Assembly: GCF_002865645.1 (NCBI RefSeq)
Contig: NW_020194552.1
Coordinates: forward strand, 1,364,001-1,428,000
Origin: Hyaloscypha bicolor E
Lineage: Eukaryota; Ascomycota; Leotiomycetes; Helotiales; Hyaloscyphaceae
Direction of reading: 5' to 3'
DNA: 64,000 nucleotides
Position 1 is the first letter of the stretch. The number at the start of each line of letters is the position of its first letter. This document shows, piece after piece, positions 12,915 through 25,930 of the stretch. The translations under genes and the position numbers were made by a program. The notes under the pieces are model-generated. The model searched no databases. It worked only from the letters and a program-made list of their open reading frames with translations, and had not been told where the DNA came from.

Positions 12915-14860
12915 ATACTCCTTCTCTCCTGGCAGTTCTCGCCTAGTAAGCTCCTGTACCTGCCTCTAGAGCCCTTTATCTGTATAAACCGCTAATACCA
13001 CTGGTATTACTATGTGCTTTTACTGGCAGGTAGTCCCCTTGGTCTTATAGCCGTCCTGGTAGAGCTCCTGTAAGACGTAGTAGTAAAAGCAGCTTAGGAA
13101 CTGCGCCTGCCGGTCCCGCCGGTAGTTGATTCCCTGCTGGAATTCCATATAGCCTTGGAAAGATAAATATTCCTCGATCTCAGAGCATTCTATCTACGTA
13201 TACTGGGAGCCTGAGCCCGGCCCCTTAAATATCTAGTAGATCCGGTACCCCTACTGCCCTAATTCCTTAACCTCCTCGAGTGCGGCTTCTATCCGTTCCA
13301 GCCTACGGGCAACCTTCCGTCCATATACCTGAGATATAATCAAGCCTTGGGAGAAGAGCTTGCTTTTCCAGAGTAGTTCCTCCCGCTGGCAGTTATTATA
13401 TAAGACGGTATTGATCCTTTTATAGTCCCGCAGGTCGTTGTCCAAGCTCCGGCCGAGGATACTATACCGATAATCCTTTATCCGGATTAAGCTATTTACC
13501 TTATGTGTTTTTAGCTCGAGGCAGCTATCCTTCTTCGAGTTTTCTGCCGGCCAGTCCTTATCCTCGATAATAATTATAGCCGTAATACGTTTCCCAGCCC
13601 GACTAGTATAACTAGCTTCTTGAGTATAGTTAATAATGCTATACGGGGCTTCGAGGTAAATAATATATATAATGCCTGGTACGTTGATCCCGGTCCCAAG
13701 AGTAGCTATAGCTATAATATATGGGCTTTCATTCCGGAGCCAAGCCTGGAAACCGACTTCTTGCTAAGCAAGAAAGTAAGCATTGTTATCTTTGGGATTC
13801 CTATAGTAATAGTAATATCCCAGCTACCGAGCCAGCGCCTTGTATTTAGTATAGCTAGTATAGTAGATTACCCCTTTCTTCCCTGGCGCCAGACTCCCAA
13901 GCCAAGCATTGACTAGTTTCTTAGCTTCTATTAGCCCTTGCCTATTTTGGACCCGGAGTACGGAATATTGGGTATTAATGCAATAGCTAGACATACGGAT
14001 ATAGAGGGGATTCTGTAGCTATATTGCCTTCTCGAACTCCCGCTAGTAGAGTGGCGGTAAGGTCCTAGTCAGGAATACGAATGGGCAGCCCAGGTTGCGT
14101 AGGAGTACCAGGCCCCGGAGCTTCCTCCGGTACTCGTTAGTAGTAGTAAACGTAAGATGGCACTCGTTGACGACTACCCGGTCTAGCTCTCCCCGGATAC
14201 GAAGATCTGTAGCCTACTGCAAGAAGTCATTACTTGAAGCTGCCTCCGCTAATACCAGTACTACCCGGGGCCAGGAATTGCATACTTTAGGCTAATACTT
14301 GCAGTCTAAGCCAGCGTTAGTATAGCGACTAACTAACTGCCTCTTTAACTCGGTATACGGTACTACCATAATCGTTACTCCAGACCCAGATAGTATAGCT
14401 GGTACTATGAAAACCAGGCTCTTCCCCCTACCAGTTGGCAGAATTGTAACTAATAGCGACTTAATTGTAGTAGCCAATTATATAGCTTCTTCTTGTTATA
14501 GTATCCGGAACTAAGTATAGTTATCCCGCAGAACTGCCCTCAAAGCTTTCAGGATAAGCTGGTCTTTTCCCGTTCCCAAATCCGGCTTCTCAAGTGGTAG
14601 AATCTTAGGTTGCTTTAATAGTATTAGCTCTCTGATATCCGCTGTACCCTTTCTCTTGAGAGATGACTGTAATGATAGCTCTCTAGTAAGGTGAAGGAAT
14701 TTATGCTATTGATAGCTAACTTGCCCAAATATTTCAAGGGAGTTAGCTATCAAGCGCTTTAGAATATCAATTGTAATGCCGTAATTCGCTGCCGTCCGTC
14801 CTGTATAACAAGTAGCCAGGTTATTAGGAATTTCATACCGTTCTGTATTATAATTATAAA
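12915..14860 (-). pseudogene. RecQ-type (telomere-linked-helicase-like) DNA helicase, RIPed and interrupted
   Basis: The minus strand encodes a superfamily-2 helicase of the fungal RecQ-like family often found near telomeres. In order: a Q-motif-like 'QEEAI' near 14,500; motif I PTGRGKS near 14,420-14,438; motif II reading V-V-N-E-C-H near 14,160-14,172, where DECH is expected; motif III 'LTRTLPP' near 14,020; motif V 'LGTGINVPG' near 13,670-13,700; and a motif VI region near 13,590. It continues through a C-terminal extension with Cys residues to 12,915. In-frame TAG/TAA stand at Trp and Gln positions, so it is a pseudogene, but much less degraded than its flanks. The Gypsy LTR cuts the 3' part; the remainder would lie left of the window. 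The N-terminus is lost in AT-rich DNA above 14,860. Confidence 0.85.
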
Positions 14861-15294
14861 ATATAATAAGAATATAAAATTAGCTTTATTCTTTAAATCA
14901 TAAATTATTATTAACTAATTATATACTTTTTTCGTATAATAATAGCCTTATTCTTTTATATTAATACCTGATATATAAATATAATTATAGTAATAGAAAT
15001 ACTAGAAAATATAATAGCTATATTTCTAAATATAATTCTAGTAATTATAAGAAACTATATATATTAGCTTTATTATATATAAATAATTTATACTAATCTA
15101 TTAATTAAAGAAAGCTCTAAAGTATACTATAAAATATAATTCTACCGGATAGATAGTACTTTTAATAGTATATAAAGGTTAAAATTCTTAAGACTAACTA
15201 GAAACTTATATATTAATATAGTATTTTATATAGTTATTTTCTTGAAATTATTATTTTTAGAAAATACTTTTATAGCTTCTAGTTTTATTTAGAC
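14861..15294. other. AT-rich RIPed spacer
   Basis: Composition changes abruptly from the mixed RecQ sequence to almost pure A+T. It may contain the mutated N-terminal part of the RecQ gene, but no motif can be read on either strand. Confidence 0.6.
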
Positions 15295-15528
15295 TATAAT
15301 AGCAGGAATAGAGTAATGGAACAAGGCTTAAAGATTAATAATTTCCAATGTCTTAAGAATTTAAAGCTAAGGAGGACAGGAGTGCGGTGTAGTAGTGGAT
15401 AAGTAGGAATAGCCAAGACTACTAAAACGCCAAGCTTTAGAAGCAAGCTTGGTTTGAACTATAGCTTGGAACCTTAACTGAAACTAACCCCTTTAGCTGA
15501 AACCAACTATATAATACCAGCTATTACA
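15295..15528 (-). repeat. 3' LTR of the gag-only element
   Basis: This is the better-preserved copy. On the minus strand it begins TGTAATAGCTGG and ends with CCTGCTATTATA, which would be ...TTACA before RIP, giving the usual TG...CA ends and an inverted terminal repeat. It contains a short palindrome, AAGCTT...AAGCTT, near 15,452-15,470. Differences from the other LTR are mainly G/C to A/T. Confidence 0.88.
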
Positions 15529-15653
15529 TTACCCCCCCTCTTCTAAAGAAGCTTGTTCCGAGTGCTAGGAAGAACAAAGGAAAAGCTAAAGCAAGTGTAG
15601 TAAAAATGACAGAATAAAGGAAAAGGACCCTATTCCCTAGCAATCAGCCTTGT

Positions 15654-16575
15654 CTAGTCTAGCCCCGGTGGAAGCTTGCAACCCTCTCCAGAATCGTTAT
15701 TACTCTCTGTACCAGAGTAATTGTTATTTACTGCAGTAATTGTGACCTGTTTGCCAGAACCAGAGGAGGTGCTTTCAGGTGGCCAGAGACAGTTCTTTAC
15801 CTGGTGGCCGTAGGAACTGTATCTAAAGTACTGTCCAGATTTCCGATAGTCTTGATAAGCTAGTATAGACATAATAGCACTAATTGTTAGTTCGCTGATA
15901 TCTATAGGATTGCTAGCAATTCTGGGAGCAGTTTGGTATAGCAGAGTGGCTGTTTTTGATAAGAGCTGCTGAACTATATATAGGAAATTAGTATAAACCT
16001 TGGGTAGAACAAGCTATTGGGCCAAATAAGAGTGAATTGTGGAGTTGAGGCTATTGCGAAAACTGGAGATTTTATTAATATCTGGCCAGCCTTGGCTATT
16101 TACTTTATATAGGATGTATTTAAACTTGGCAATATAGGCAGAAAGGGAATCGTTGCCTTGGCAGAGGGTATAGAGCTTGTCTTTAGCCTCCGATTACTTA
16201 TTTGAATTATTATATATTCGTAAAAGCTAATCCAGGATTATTTAGTAGTCCTATAATTAAGTATATTTTATATAAGAGAGCTGTAGCAAAACTATAGATT
16301 GGACAGACAAATCAAGATTTAGGTAGATATAGTAGAATTGAGCTATAGTATCTCTAATTACTATACTATTAATAGCTAGCTTTGCTTTAACTAATAGGAG
16401 CTAAGTATTGAATTTATAGATACTTCCAGTAAACTTCTCAGGATTAGAAAGCTTTAGACAGGGCCGGAAAGCTTGGGATTTCGCAAGAGCTACTTATAGA
16501 GTGGTAATTTCAGAGTATAGGCTATCGAACTCGTATTAAACCTGGGATTGGAGGGTAGGATCTATTCTCAAGGAA
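15654..16575 (-). pseudogene. gag: Retrotransposon Gag with CCHC zinc knuckle, RIPed
   Basis: On the minus strand, from about 16,575 to the stop at 15,654-15,656, one frame reads a retrotransposon capsid. It has 'KFTGS' near 16,430, 'LCQGNDSFSAYIAKF' near 16,150, 'SSFRNSLNSTIHSYLAQ' near 16,040 and a Ser/Asn-rich tail. The zinc knuckle lies at about 15,780-15,830. Spacing matches C-X2-C-X4-H-X4-C, but the first two Cys are now Tyr (YFRYSSYGHQVKNC), as expected from TGY-to-TAY changes. Internal TAG/TAA occur at Gln and Trp positions. The longest open stretch is 72 residues. No ATG could be fixed at the N-terminus. The protein would form virus-like particles and bind element RNA. Confidence 0.85.
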
Positions 16576-16802
16576 ATATAAGTAAAGTTAGTACTAAAAA
16601 ATCATAAAAATGGGAGTGCTTTCTAGTAGGCTAGATAGATAGAATAGGTATTTGGGAATAGTATAGTACTTTACTAAGCCAGATAGAATAGAGGTATTAG
16701 AAGCGGTACTTTACTAATTAGAGAGATAGATAAATAATAATAGAAGGTTATAGACTTTGTAATACTAATATCTGCTACTAAGAATATAGGAGCTTTAAAT
16801 AA

Positions 16803-17036
16803 TATAATAGCAGGAATAGAGTAATAAAACAAGGCTCAAAGATTAATAATTTCTAATATCTTAAGAATTTAAAGCTAAGAAGAATAGAAGTAAGGTATAG
16901 TAGTAGATAAATAGAAATAGTTAAAATTACTAAAATGCCAAGCTTTAGAAGCAAGCTTAGTTTAAACTATAACTTAAAACCTTAGCTGAAACCAATTTCT
17001 TTACCTAAAACCAACTATATAATACTAGCTATTATA
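16803..17036 (-). repeat. 5' LTR of the gag-only element
   Basis: This matches 15,295-15,528 over its full 234 bp but is more strongly RIPed. The upstream half of the shared sequence (AGCAGGAATAGAGTAAT) is nearly identical in both copies. Confidence 0.88.
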
Positions 17037-20000
17037 TAGGCTATATAAGTAATAATAGATCTTCTATTCTACTATTATATACTAACTCTAATAGAGTTAG
17101 CTAAAAGTAAATATAAAGACTATAATATAGAGAGATTTATTATATTAAAAGATTATAATAATAATTCGAAAAAATAAATATCTAAATATTTAGTAGCTTT
17201 TTTCTACTAATATTTACTATTTAGTTCTTAATACAAATTAGCTTATATCTATATAAAATATACCTGAAAATAAGTCTTTTATAAATACTTTAAAAGAGCT
17301 AAAAATATTAATTAAAAGTATATAAAACTTTATCTAGAAACTAATAGAGAATTTATAGCCTATAGAATATTTAAATAAAAGAAAAGTATCTAAAGTTACT
17401 AAAAGAAAATATAAGAGTAATATAAAAAGAGCTTTAAATAGAATAGATAAAATTAAATAAAGAGTAATATAACTAAAAAGCCTAGTAATAAAAAGCTATA
17501 TATTACTATTACTAGTAGTAAAGGCTTTAATAATTAGTTAGAAAGAGATAAATAAAGTAATAAAATAAATATATAAGTTAAAATAATAGAATAACTAGTT
17601 ATAATAATTATAAATAAAAATAATAAAAAGAAAAAAGCAAAATAACTAGTTATAAAAAAAGATAAAGAAATTAATAAAAAAGTAATATTTATAAAGAATA
17701 TTTATTTACTAAACAAAATTATAAATAGTAATATTTAATATAGTATATATCTTTTTAATAGATATATTTTTATCTATATTATAATAGCTTTATTATATAT
17801 TAACTTTATTAGATATATATTATATAAATATTAATATTATAATTTAATTTATAATTCTATATTCTTTTTTTTCTTTTAAGTTTTCTTATATAATATATAT
17901 TTCTAATTATAAATAGTTAAACTCACTAATCTATTATATATATATATATTCTATCTATTATATAGGAAATAGCTTTTTAATTATAAGTTCGAGATTTTTA
18001 CTAAAGGAATTCTCGAACTATAAAGAATAAATATATCTATAAATAGTTTAAGAAACTATTATATTAACTATATTATAGATATTAATAGAATTATATATTA
18101 TTATTTATTACTAGCTACTAGATAATAGTATATAAATAATTAGTATTATTAAATACTAAATAAATAGTCTAGTAATAAAAATATTTATTTTATTATAACT
18201 ATTAGTAAAGTTTTTTCTTTTATAGAATTCTATTTTTAAAGCTTTATCTAGCTTTTAGCTAATATTACTAAAAAATAATAAATCTACTAATATATATATA
18301 TTTCTAAAGTATTTCTAATTCTTGATTTCGGATTAGTAAGATATATTTCTAGTATAAGCTATTACTAAATAGTATATAACTATTAGAATAGAAGAGAATC
18401 TAGTTAGAATAGAAGATAGTTTAAGCTAGTAAAGAAAGTAATAAAAGATAGAACTAACTAAACTTATTTCTTTAAAACTAGTATTAAATTATAAAATTTT
18501 AGTAGAAAATATAATAGTAAAAAGAAACTAGTTCTATATATAGCTATAGACTTTTAAATTCGATATTAATAAAAATAGCTAAAAGATAGTTATATAGTTT
18601 ATTAATATTAAACCTATTATTATTATAAACTTCTTTTTTATTAAAGTTATAAAACTAGAAATATATATATAAATAGCTAATATTATATAGTACTATAATA
18701 CTAATTATATATCTAATAATATTAGCTAAATAACTATTATATAGATAGCTCTTCTAGTTAATAATAAAACTATACTAAAGTTTTTTAAATTCTTCTATAT
18801 TTCTTTTTTCTTTATATATTATCTAATAATTAATACTAATATAAATTATAATAGTTTTATATATATAATATTAACTATAGACTTTTATAATAAATAATAA
18901 AGTTTTTATAAGCTTACTAGAAAAAATAGTACAAATATTATTAAGTTTTTAAATAAATAAAGCCTATATATATAATCCGGAATTAATTTATATTTTCTAG
19001 TTAATTAATATCTAAATAATATATTAGGCTTTAGTAATAATATAAATATACTATAAAATATCTATTAGATAATATAAGGGATTTTCTATTTAATTAAATA
19101 ATTTAGTAATAATATAGTAATATTTTTATTAATAAATACTAGTATAAAGTTCGTTTTTACTTTTCTATCTTTTTTATTTTTATTTTATCTATATATATTA
19201 AAAAGTACTAACTTTACTAGACTAAATTATTAGAATAATTAATAAATAATAAAAGTTTATATATTTTTCAAATAGATTATTCTCTAGTTTATAGATATTT
19301 ATAAGATAATAAAAAAGATTCTTTATATACTAATTATAACTAAAAAGTATTTAAAAGTCAAGCTATTAGTATAAATACTAATATTACTATAATAGGTATT
19401 TTATCTAAAATTAGCTATTAAAGCTATTATAAGTCCGGAAATAGAAGAGTCTAGTAAGAAAGATATATTAACTAGACTATTACTAAAGCTTATAATAAAG
19501 AAGTATTTAGAAGTATTATTATTAAGAAATAATAAACCTAATATTTTTAAAGACTAGTTATCTAATAGAAACAAAATAACTATAATAAAATAGTTAGTTA
19601 AATAAATATTTATTTCTAGTTTATATATATTTTCTTTTATATATATATTCTAGATTATAATAATATTTAGCTATATTAGAGAAATATCTAATATTTTTTA
19701 CTATAATAAAAATAATAAAAAATAATAAGTTATATTATAATATATTATAATAAGATATATTTAGACTTTAACTTTATTAGTTATTACTAGTATCTATACT
19801 ATCTAACTTAAATAGTTATATTAGTCTATTTATTTTAAACTGAATTTGTTTTTCTTTTATTAATAATTCTAAAATATAAAATCTATCTTTTTCTCTTTTT
19901 TTTTTTTAAAAAAAGCTATATTATAGCTTTATATTCTATTTTAAGATTTTTATTTGAATTTTAATCTGTCTTTTCTAATACTACTATACTTATAATAATA

Positions 20001-22786
20001 TCTTTATTCTATCTAGATAAAGAAAAGAGTTTTAAAATAACTAGAAAGAATTAAATTCCGGATTTAAAAGACTTTATTTAAAATATTTTAGATTCTCGAA
20101 TATTAATAAAAAAAGAATTTAATAATAATATAATATTTATATAGCTTAATTTTAATTCTTTTAATATACTAAAAATAGATTTTAGTAAATACTAGAAATT
20201 AAAGGTAATTAGCTTTATTAGATAAACTATAGTATATAAAACTAGTAGTATATAAGTAAAGTTTTTGAAAACTATTAACTTTTTCTAATTCTATAAAAGA
20301 TAATAATTATAAGAGATTATTTGTTATTTCGGAATAGAGAAAAATAGAAGAATAAATACTTAAACTAAAAAAGATATTATATAATCTTTTAGAATCTGGT
20401 TCTATAAATCAGATATAAAAATATTTATAAGCTATAAAAGTCTGTTTTCAAATAAGCCTTAATTAATTTTTTAGAAGAATATAATTAAGAAATATATTTA
20501 TATTAAAAAAAAATATTATAATTATTAGAAAAAATAAATAAAATCTAATTAAGATTTTAAATAATAATTAGTTTATTAAATTAAATACTTCTTTTTAATA
20601 GAGTTTTTCGGAAATAAAAGAAGCTATTTTTTCTATATAGAAAACAAATATTCCGAAAAGAAGTTTTTAGTAATAATAAAGTAATAGATTTAGTATTTAG
20701 TATAAGCCTCTTATAATAAAAACTTGAATAAAAGCTCTTTATATATCTAGTTTATATATAGAACTTAATACTATTAAAATAATATTAGATTTTCTAGAAG
20801 AATTATTATTTCAGATTATTAATTAGAATATTAATAGAAAGCTTTATCTTTTATTAGTAAAAGTAAATATTATATTTAAAAATATTATTTTATAATATTT
20901 CTTTTATAAAATAATTAAGTTAGAAATATAATAGAAAGTTAAAAGATATTTAGTATTAGTAAAAGCAGATTAATTTTAGCTATAATATATATATTATTTA
21001 TATTTTTTACTAAAAGAAAAAAATTACTATATTTAATATATTAAATAGATTTTTATTTTAAAAGTATTTTACTTTTATTTTCTATTTATATATACTATTA
21101 TAATAATAGATCTATCTAACTAAAATATATAACTTTTATTATAATATATAATAATTTTAATTAATATAAAAAATTACCTTAGTAGCTTTATAATTAATTT
21201 AGTATATCTGAATTAAATTATAATAGAAGATTGAAATATTAGAAAAGTACTAGCTTATATTCTAATTACTAATATAATTAATATATTTATAATAAAGGTT
21301 AAAGATAAATAATAGCCAATAAATAATAAAATAGTATTTAAACTAGATCTAAATATAGCTCTTTTCGAAAAAATAAGTAAATTCGACTAGTTTTATCTTT
21401 ATTTAAATACTAAAATAGAAATTAAGAAACTTCTCTAATAATTCTTTAAATATTAAATATTTTAAACCTATAAAATATTATAAAAAGCTAGAAAAAACTA
21501 AAGTTACTTTAATTTAAAATAGTTATTATAAACTATTATAATAGTATTATATATATATAGTTATAAAGAATATTTAAAGAGCTCTTTTAAATATTTTATT
21601 AAAAAGATCTTTATAGTAAATATAGTTATAAAAAGCTTTTTTAGAATATAGATAAAATATATTCCGGATTTTAGTTCTTTAAATAAAGGTATATAAATTC
21701 TATTAATATATAATAATATTAAATATAAGCTATAATAAAGGACTTAAGTTAAATTATAATAATAAATATATAGTTAATTATATAGGAATTATTTATTTAA
21801 ATAAAGCTAAATATATAATATATTTTAGTAATATATAATAGACTATATTTACTAAGAATTTTTTTCTAATAATAATTAATATTATAAAAAAGAGAGATTA
21901 ACTTTAAAAGTAATAAGACTATTTTAAGCTTATTAGTTTATATATAATATTCTTCTTTATAAACTTTATAGCCTTTTTAAATAATTTCTTTATAAGAAAT
22001 AGAATAAGTATTATAGAATTAGTAAATAGTAAATTTTAGAATTGAATTATTAAATAAAATAAAGTTCGGATTTCTAGATTATATAAATTAATATTATATT
22101 TATTTTTAATTTATTATAATTACTTTCAAATTTACTTTTTATATTTAATATAATAAATATTAAATATAAATAAGAATTTCGAGAAATATATTATTTGTAT
22201 TCTTATAAAAATATAAAATATACTAATTTCTTAATTTTATATTTATAAAAGAAAAAAAAAATAAAGAAAAAAAAATAAAAGTAAAGTTTTTATAAATATA
22301 ATTAGTAATATTTAACTAAGAAATTATATTAGATAAAATATAATAATAAATTTATAAATTTATTTAAATATACTAATTATACTAAAAAAAATATAATTAA
22401 ATTTTATAAATTTATATAAGTTTAATATTAAAGTTTTAATTATATATAATTCAAATATATAACTTATTATATAATTTTATTAATAAAAATTCTAAGCTTA
22501 AAGCGATTTTTTTAATTTAAATATTTATATTTATTAGATTTTCTTATAAAAGCTATATATTTAGAGATATTATATAAGTAATATATATTTAAAAATTAAT
22601 TATATTATAGCTATATATTTATTACTAAATATTTTATAAATAGTAGTTTTAAAAATATATTATATTTAAAGGCTAGATTAAAGATTATTATATAAATTAC
22701 TATTAGGCTATAGACTAAAAAGAATATATCTTTAATATAATATTTTATTTTATAAATTAATAACTAATAGTTAGTTCGGCCTTCTT
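17037..22786. other. RIPed AT-rich block, unassigned transposon remains
   Basis: No feature can be named in this block. On the plus strand about 17,070-17,740 gives a coherent frame if TAA/TAG are read through (for example 'SSQYKLAYIYIKYT' near 17,235), followed by a Lys/Asn-rich stretch, which suggests a decayed transposon or host ORF. The rest has isolated coding-like stretches, for example near 19,330-19,600 on the plus strand, but nothing I recognise. Long inverted or direct repeats were not obvious by eye. Confidence 0.5.
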
Positions 22787-25220
22787 TATATACTTCACTT
22801 ATAGTCGGAGAAAGCAAGTGTTTCCGGAAAGCAAGTATCCCTAGTTAGCTGCGAAAAACACTAAAAACACACCCAAAAACACGAGTTTTAGTAGTACGCA
22901 CAAGTTACTCTATTGACTAGTTCACTCACTATACCCTTTAGTATGGCCCGAATCTTAAGGCTAATTAGAGAGTATACTTCTTTGAATTATTATTACTTCC
23001 TATACGTTTCTAAGCAGGACTATAATCGCGCCTTTAATAATATGCATTTATAGGCCTTTAAAAACCCTATTTAGAGCCCTAGAATTGCTGCCAGGATTTA
23101 TTATATTAAGGAGGAAGTATTACATAAATTAGTAGGCCAATTATAGAGGAAATAGTATAATAATCAGGAAGTATATAATTAATATAGTGGGAATAATAAG
23201 ATTATGGATACGGGAATAGAAGAGGCTATAAGGTAGTACTACTATAAGTAGTAAGAAGCTGGATTAGGTATATCTTATAGTATGGTTTATATATTTATAT
23301 ATTTCTTATAAGCAGTAAAATATATAGTCTTCTTCTTTAATATTTACTAATATCTTAATTATAGGTATAATCTCCTCTATAAGCCTCTCTCTCATATTAC
23401 TAGTTTATAGAATGGCTTTGTAATAACCCAAACCTCTATACTATTAAGACGAAACCAATTATATATACTAGGCTCGATTTTTATACCGAAGTAGAGGTAG
23501 AAGCTTGGTTTATAAAGTACTATAATATACTATAAAAGCTTGGGATTAAAAAGGCCAAAAACGTATTAAATATAGACGAGTCTGAAATACAAATAGGTTA
23601 TATAAAAGAAAAGTATATTATTATCCCAATAGAGGTTAAGAAGATATATATAGCTAGCCCTGAGAATCGCAAATCGATAACTATTATTAAAACTATTATA
23701 GTAAATAGAAAAGAACCTTTTCCTCTATTTATTATTACTCTAGGAAAGAAGATTATAAATAATTGAATTATAGAAAAGCTTATAAATAAAGAGAAAGTAA
23801 ACTATATACTAACCGAATATATAAATAATGAGATTATTATATAATATCTTAATTACTTAATTAAATATATAAGAGCTAGTTCTGAAAAGTAATAGAAGAT
23901 CTTATTACTAGATAGTTACAAATCGCATATTATAGAAGTCTTTTAATTAAAGATATAAGATAACTATATATTTCCTTTTTACTTTCTATCTTATTTAATA
24001 TATTATTTTTAATTACTCGATATTAGTATCTTTTGGCTATAGAAGTATTACTATAATCTAGTAATTCAATCTGCTTTTAGGAGCCTCGATTTCAAATATA
24101 CTATTATATCTTTTATATATAACCTTACTTTGATTTAATAGTAAATTATAAAATATTATATAATTATAAATACCTTCCAAAATACTAGTATATAGCTACT
24201 AAATATAAAGTAAAAAATTAAGAAAATAAGAATATACTAAAAGAAGTAATTAATTATAGCAGATATAGATAGAGAAGATAATCTTGAGCTTCTAAAGCTT
24301 TTACTAATATACCCTAAAGAGATATGAAATACTACTATAACTATATAAGTACTTGGTAATTATAACTCTATATAGTTTTCTGAATTCTTTATTTAAGTTT
24401 TCTATTATATAATAAAGGTAGTTAATATATAGCTTTAAAAGGCTTACTTAATAACTTTCTAATATACCTAGCTTTAAGAGAAATTATATATAGAGAGTAA
24501 ATATAAGAATATCTCTAGAAGAAATATTTAAAAAAAAAAGAGCCTGCTTCTTCTATAAACGAGCTTTATAAGAAGAAGAAGTTTAGAAATAAGAGTAAGG
24601 GTACTAAGAAGCTTAGAAAGGCAAGAAAGAAACTCTAATAAGCTATTAATAAGGCAAAAAAGAACCTTCTTACTAAAGGTATATAAGCTCGGAAGAACAA
24701 GAAAGCAAGGCTTACTAGACTAGTAATATATAAGAAATAAGATAACCTTTTAGATCCTATTAATCTAATTCGATTTCGTAAGCCTAATAAGAAGCCTTTA
24801 GTATATAAGCAAGTAACTATAATTAAAGATTACTATCTAGGGCTTTAATAGGTTATAAGAGAGCTAGAGATTTAATTAGATATATAATTAAAGTAATTAC
24901 TAATTAATAAAAAGAATAAAGATATAGTTTTTAGACTAGAAGCTTTATAGTAAAAGGAAGAGGTTTGAAAGTATCTGGATTTAAGCCTTATTCTATCTAA
25001 TTATATAGATTCTTCTAATATTAAGTCTTATATAAGCTTACTTGATTTTATTTAGGCAAATACAGATTTTATATAGTTCTAAAAAATACGGCCTAATTAA
25101 TTATTATAATATATTAAAATTATATAGGATGCCTATATAAATTAGATATTCTAAATAAATAACTAGAAATACTTACTTTTCGGAAATACTTGCTTTTCCT
25201 AACTATAAGTAAAGTATATA
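22787..25220 (+). mobile_element. Fot1/pogo-like (Tc1-mariner superfamily) DNA transposon
   Basis: The ends are inverted repeats of about 50 bp. The left end reads TATATACTTCACTTATAG at 22,787. The reverse complement of the right end reads TATATACTTTACTTATAG from 25,220, and the two continue to match through GCAAGTGTTTCC / GCAAGTATTTCC. Nearly all mismatches are C/T or G/A. The terminal TATA allows a TA target duplication. The interior encodes a DDE transposase on the plus strand. At 2.43 kb it is somewhat longer than classical Fot1 (about 1.9 kb). Confidence 0.85.
22943..24830 (+). pseudogene. Fot1/pogo-like DDE transposase, RIPed
   Basis: The likely start is the ATG at 22,943 (MARILRLIREYTS). 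It is followed by an N-terminal helix-turn-helix region with Trp/Gln stops. The catalytic core is in a different frame. The first Asp lies in LNIDESE at 23,575, the second in LLLDSYKSH at 23,911, and the third in QLLDISIF at about 24,019, roughly 35 residues later, as in pogo/Fot1 enzymes. A Lys-rich C-terminal tail follows (24,540-24,800). The frame change between 22,943 and 23,575 may be an intron or an indel in the AT-rich stretch 23,270-23,400. Multiple TAG/TAA and some missense changes rule out activity. Confidence 0.82.
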
Positions 25221-25930
25221 AAGAAGACTGAATTAACTATTAGTTTCTAATACTATAATAATATAATTATTAACTATTTTAATACTTTATTTTCTTTCTA
25301 TTATTTTCTATTAATTATTTATTAGTAAATCTTTTCTTTAAACTATTATTATCTATAAACTATAATAATTTAGAATTCTATTTTAGTTTAGATTACTAGA
25401 AATATAAGTTTAATATAACTAAAATTAATATAATATATAATAATATAATTAGAAAATAAATAAATAATAAATAAACTAATAATATTTAATCTAATATAAG
25501 AAAGAATAGATACTAATATATTATATAAGTTATATAAGCTAAACTATAAACTACTATATAAGAAAAAGTAGATATATATAGATTTTATTATATAATAGTT
25601 TAGCTATTTAGAAGAACTTTATATTAAATATAATTAAATATTATATTAAAAAGAAAAAGTAGTAATATTATAAAAAAGAATCAAAAAGCTTATAAAATAT
25701 AATATAATAGTAATAGAACTATTCGGGTTTATAAAGAAGCTCTATTTTATAAATAATAGTATATAATATTATAAAAAGTAATAAAAGAAAATATAGGTTC
25801 TAGTAAAAAGAATATAAAAAAAAGTAATTATTTCTTTTTAATAATATATTAAAGCTTATATTTTAAAACTAAATATCTAGTATATAAGTTTATAGAATTT
25901 TTAGCTATTAATAAATAAAAAATAGTATAT
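25221..25930. other. AT-rich RIPed spacer
   Basis: No coding signal or repeat was recognised. It lies between the Fot1-like element and the solo LTR. Confidence 0.6.

Larger units (their letters stand above)
15295..17036 (-). mobile_element. Gag-only non-autonomous LTR retroelement, complete
   Basis: Two direct repeats of 234 bp (15,295-15,528 and 16,803-17,036) bound a 1.27-kb interior that carries gag on the minus strand and has no room for pol. Flanking 5-bp sequences are TAGAC on the left (15,290-15,294) and TAGGC on the right (17,037-17,041). They differ by one G-to-A change, so they are very likely a target-site duplication altered by RIP. A purine tract (AGAGGGGGG on the minus strand, just right of 15,528) precedes the 3' LTR, as required for plus-strand priming. 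I could not recognise a primer-binding site. The element resembles TRIM or LARD-type elements that depend on a partner for reverse transcriptase. Confidence 0.85.

Noticed and set aside
12895..12915. Helitron-type 3' hairpin AGTACGGC-CT-GCCGTACT
   Set aside because: No CTRR end follows, and the sequence lies within a 303-bp LTR present three times with TG/CA-type ends.
13620..13916. Plus-strand open frame of 98 codons
   Set aside because: It is antisense to the RecQ motif V/VI region, whose minus-strand reading has clear helicase motifs.
14095..14295. Plus-strand open frame of 66 codons
   Set aside because: Antisense to the RecQ DECH region; no motif of its own.
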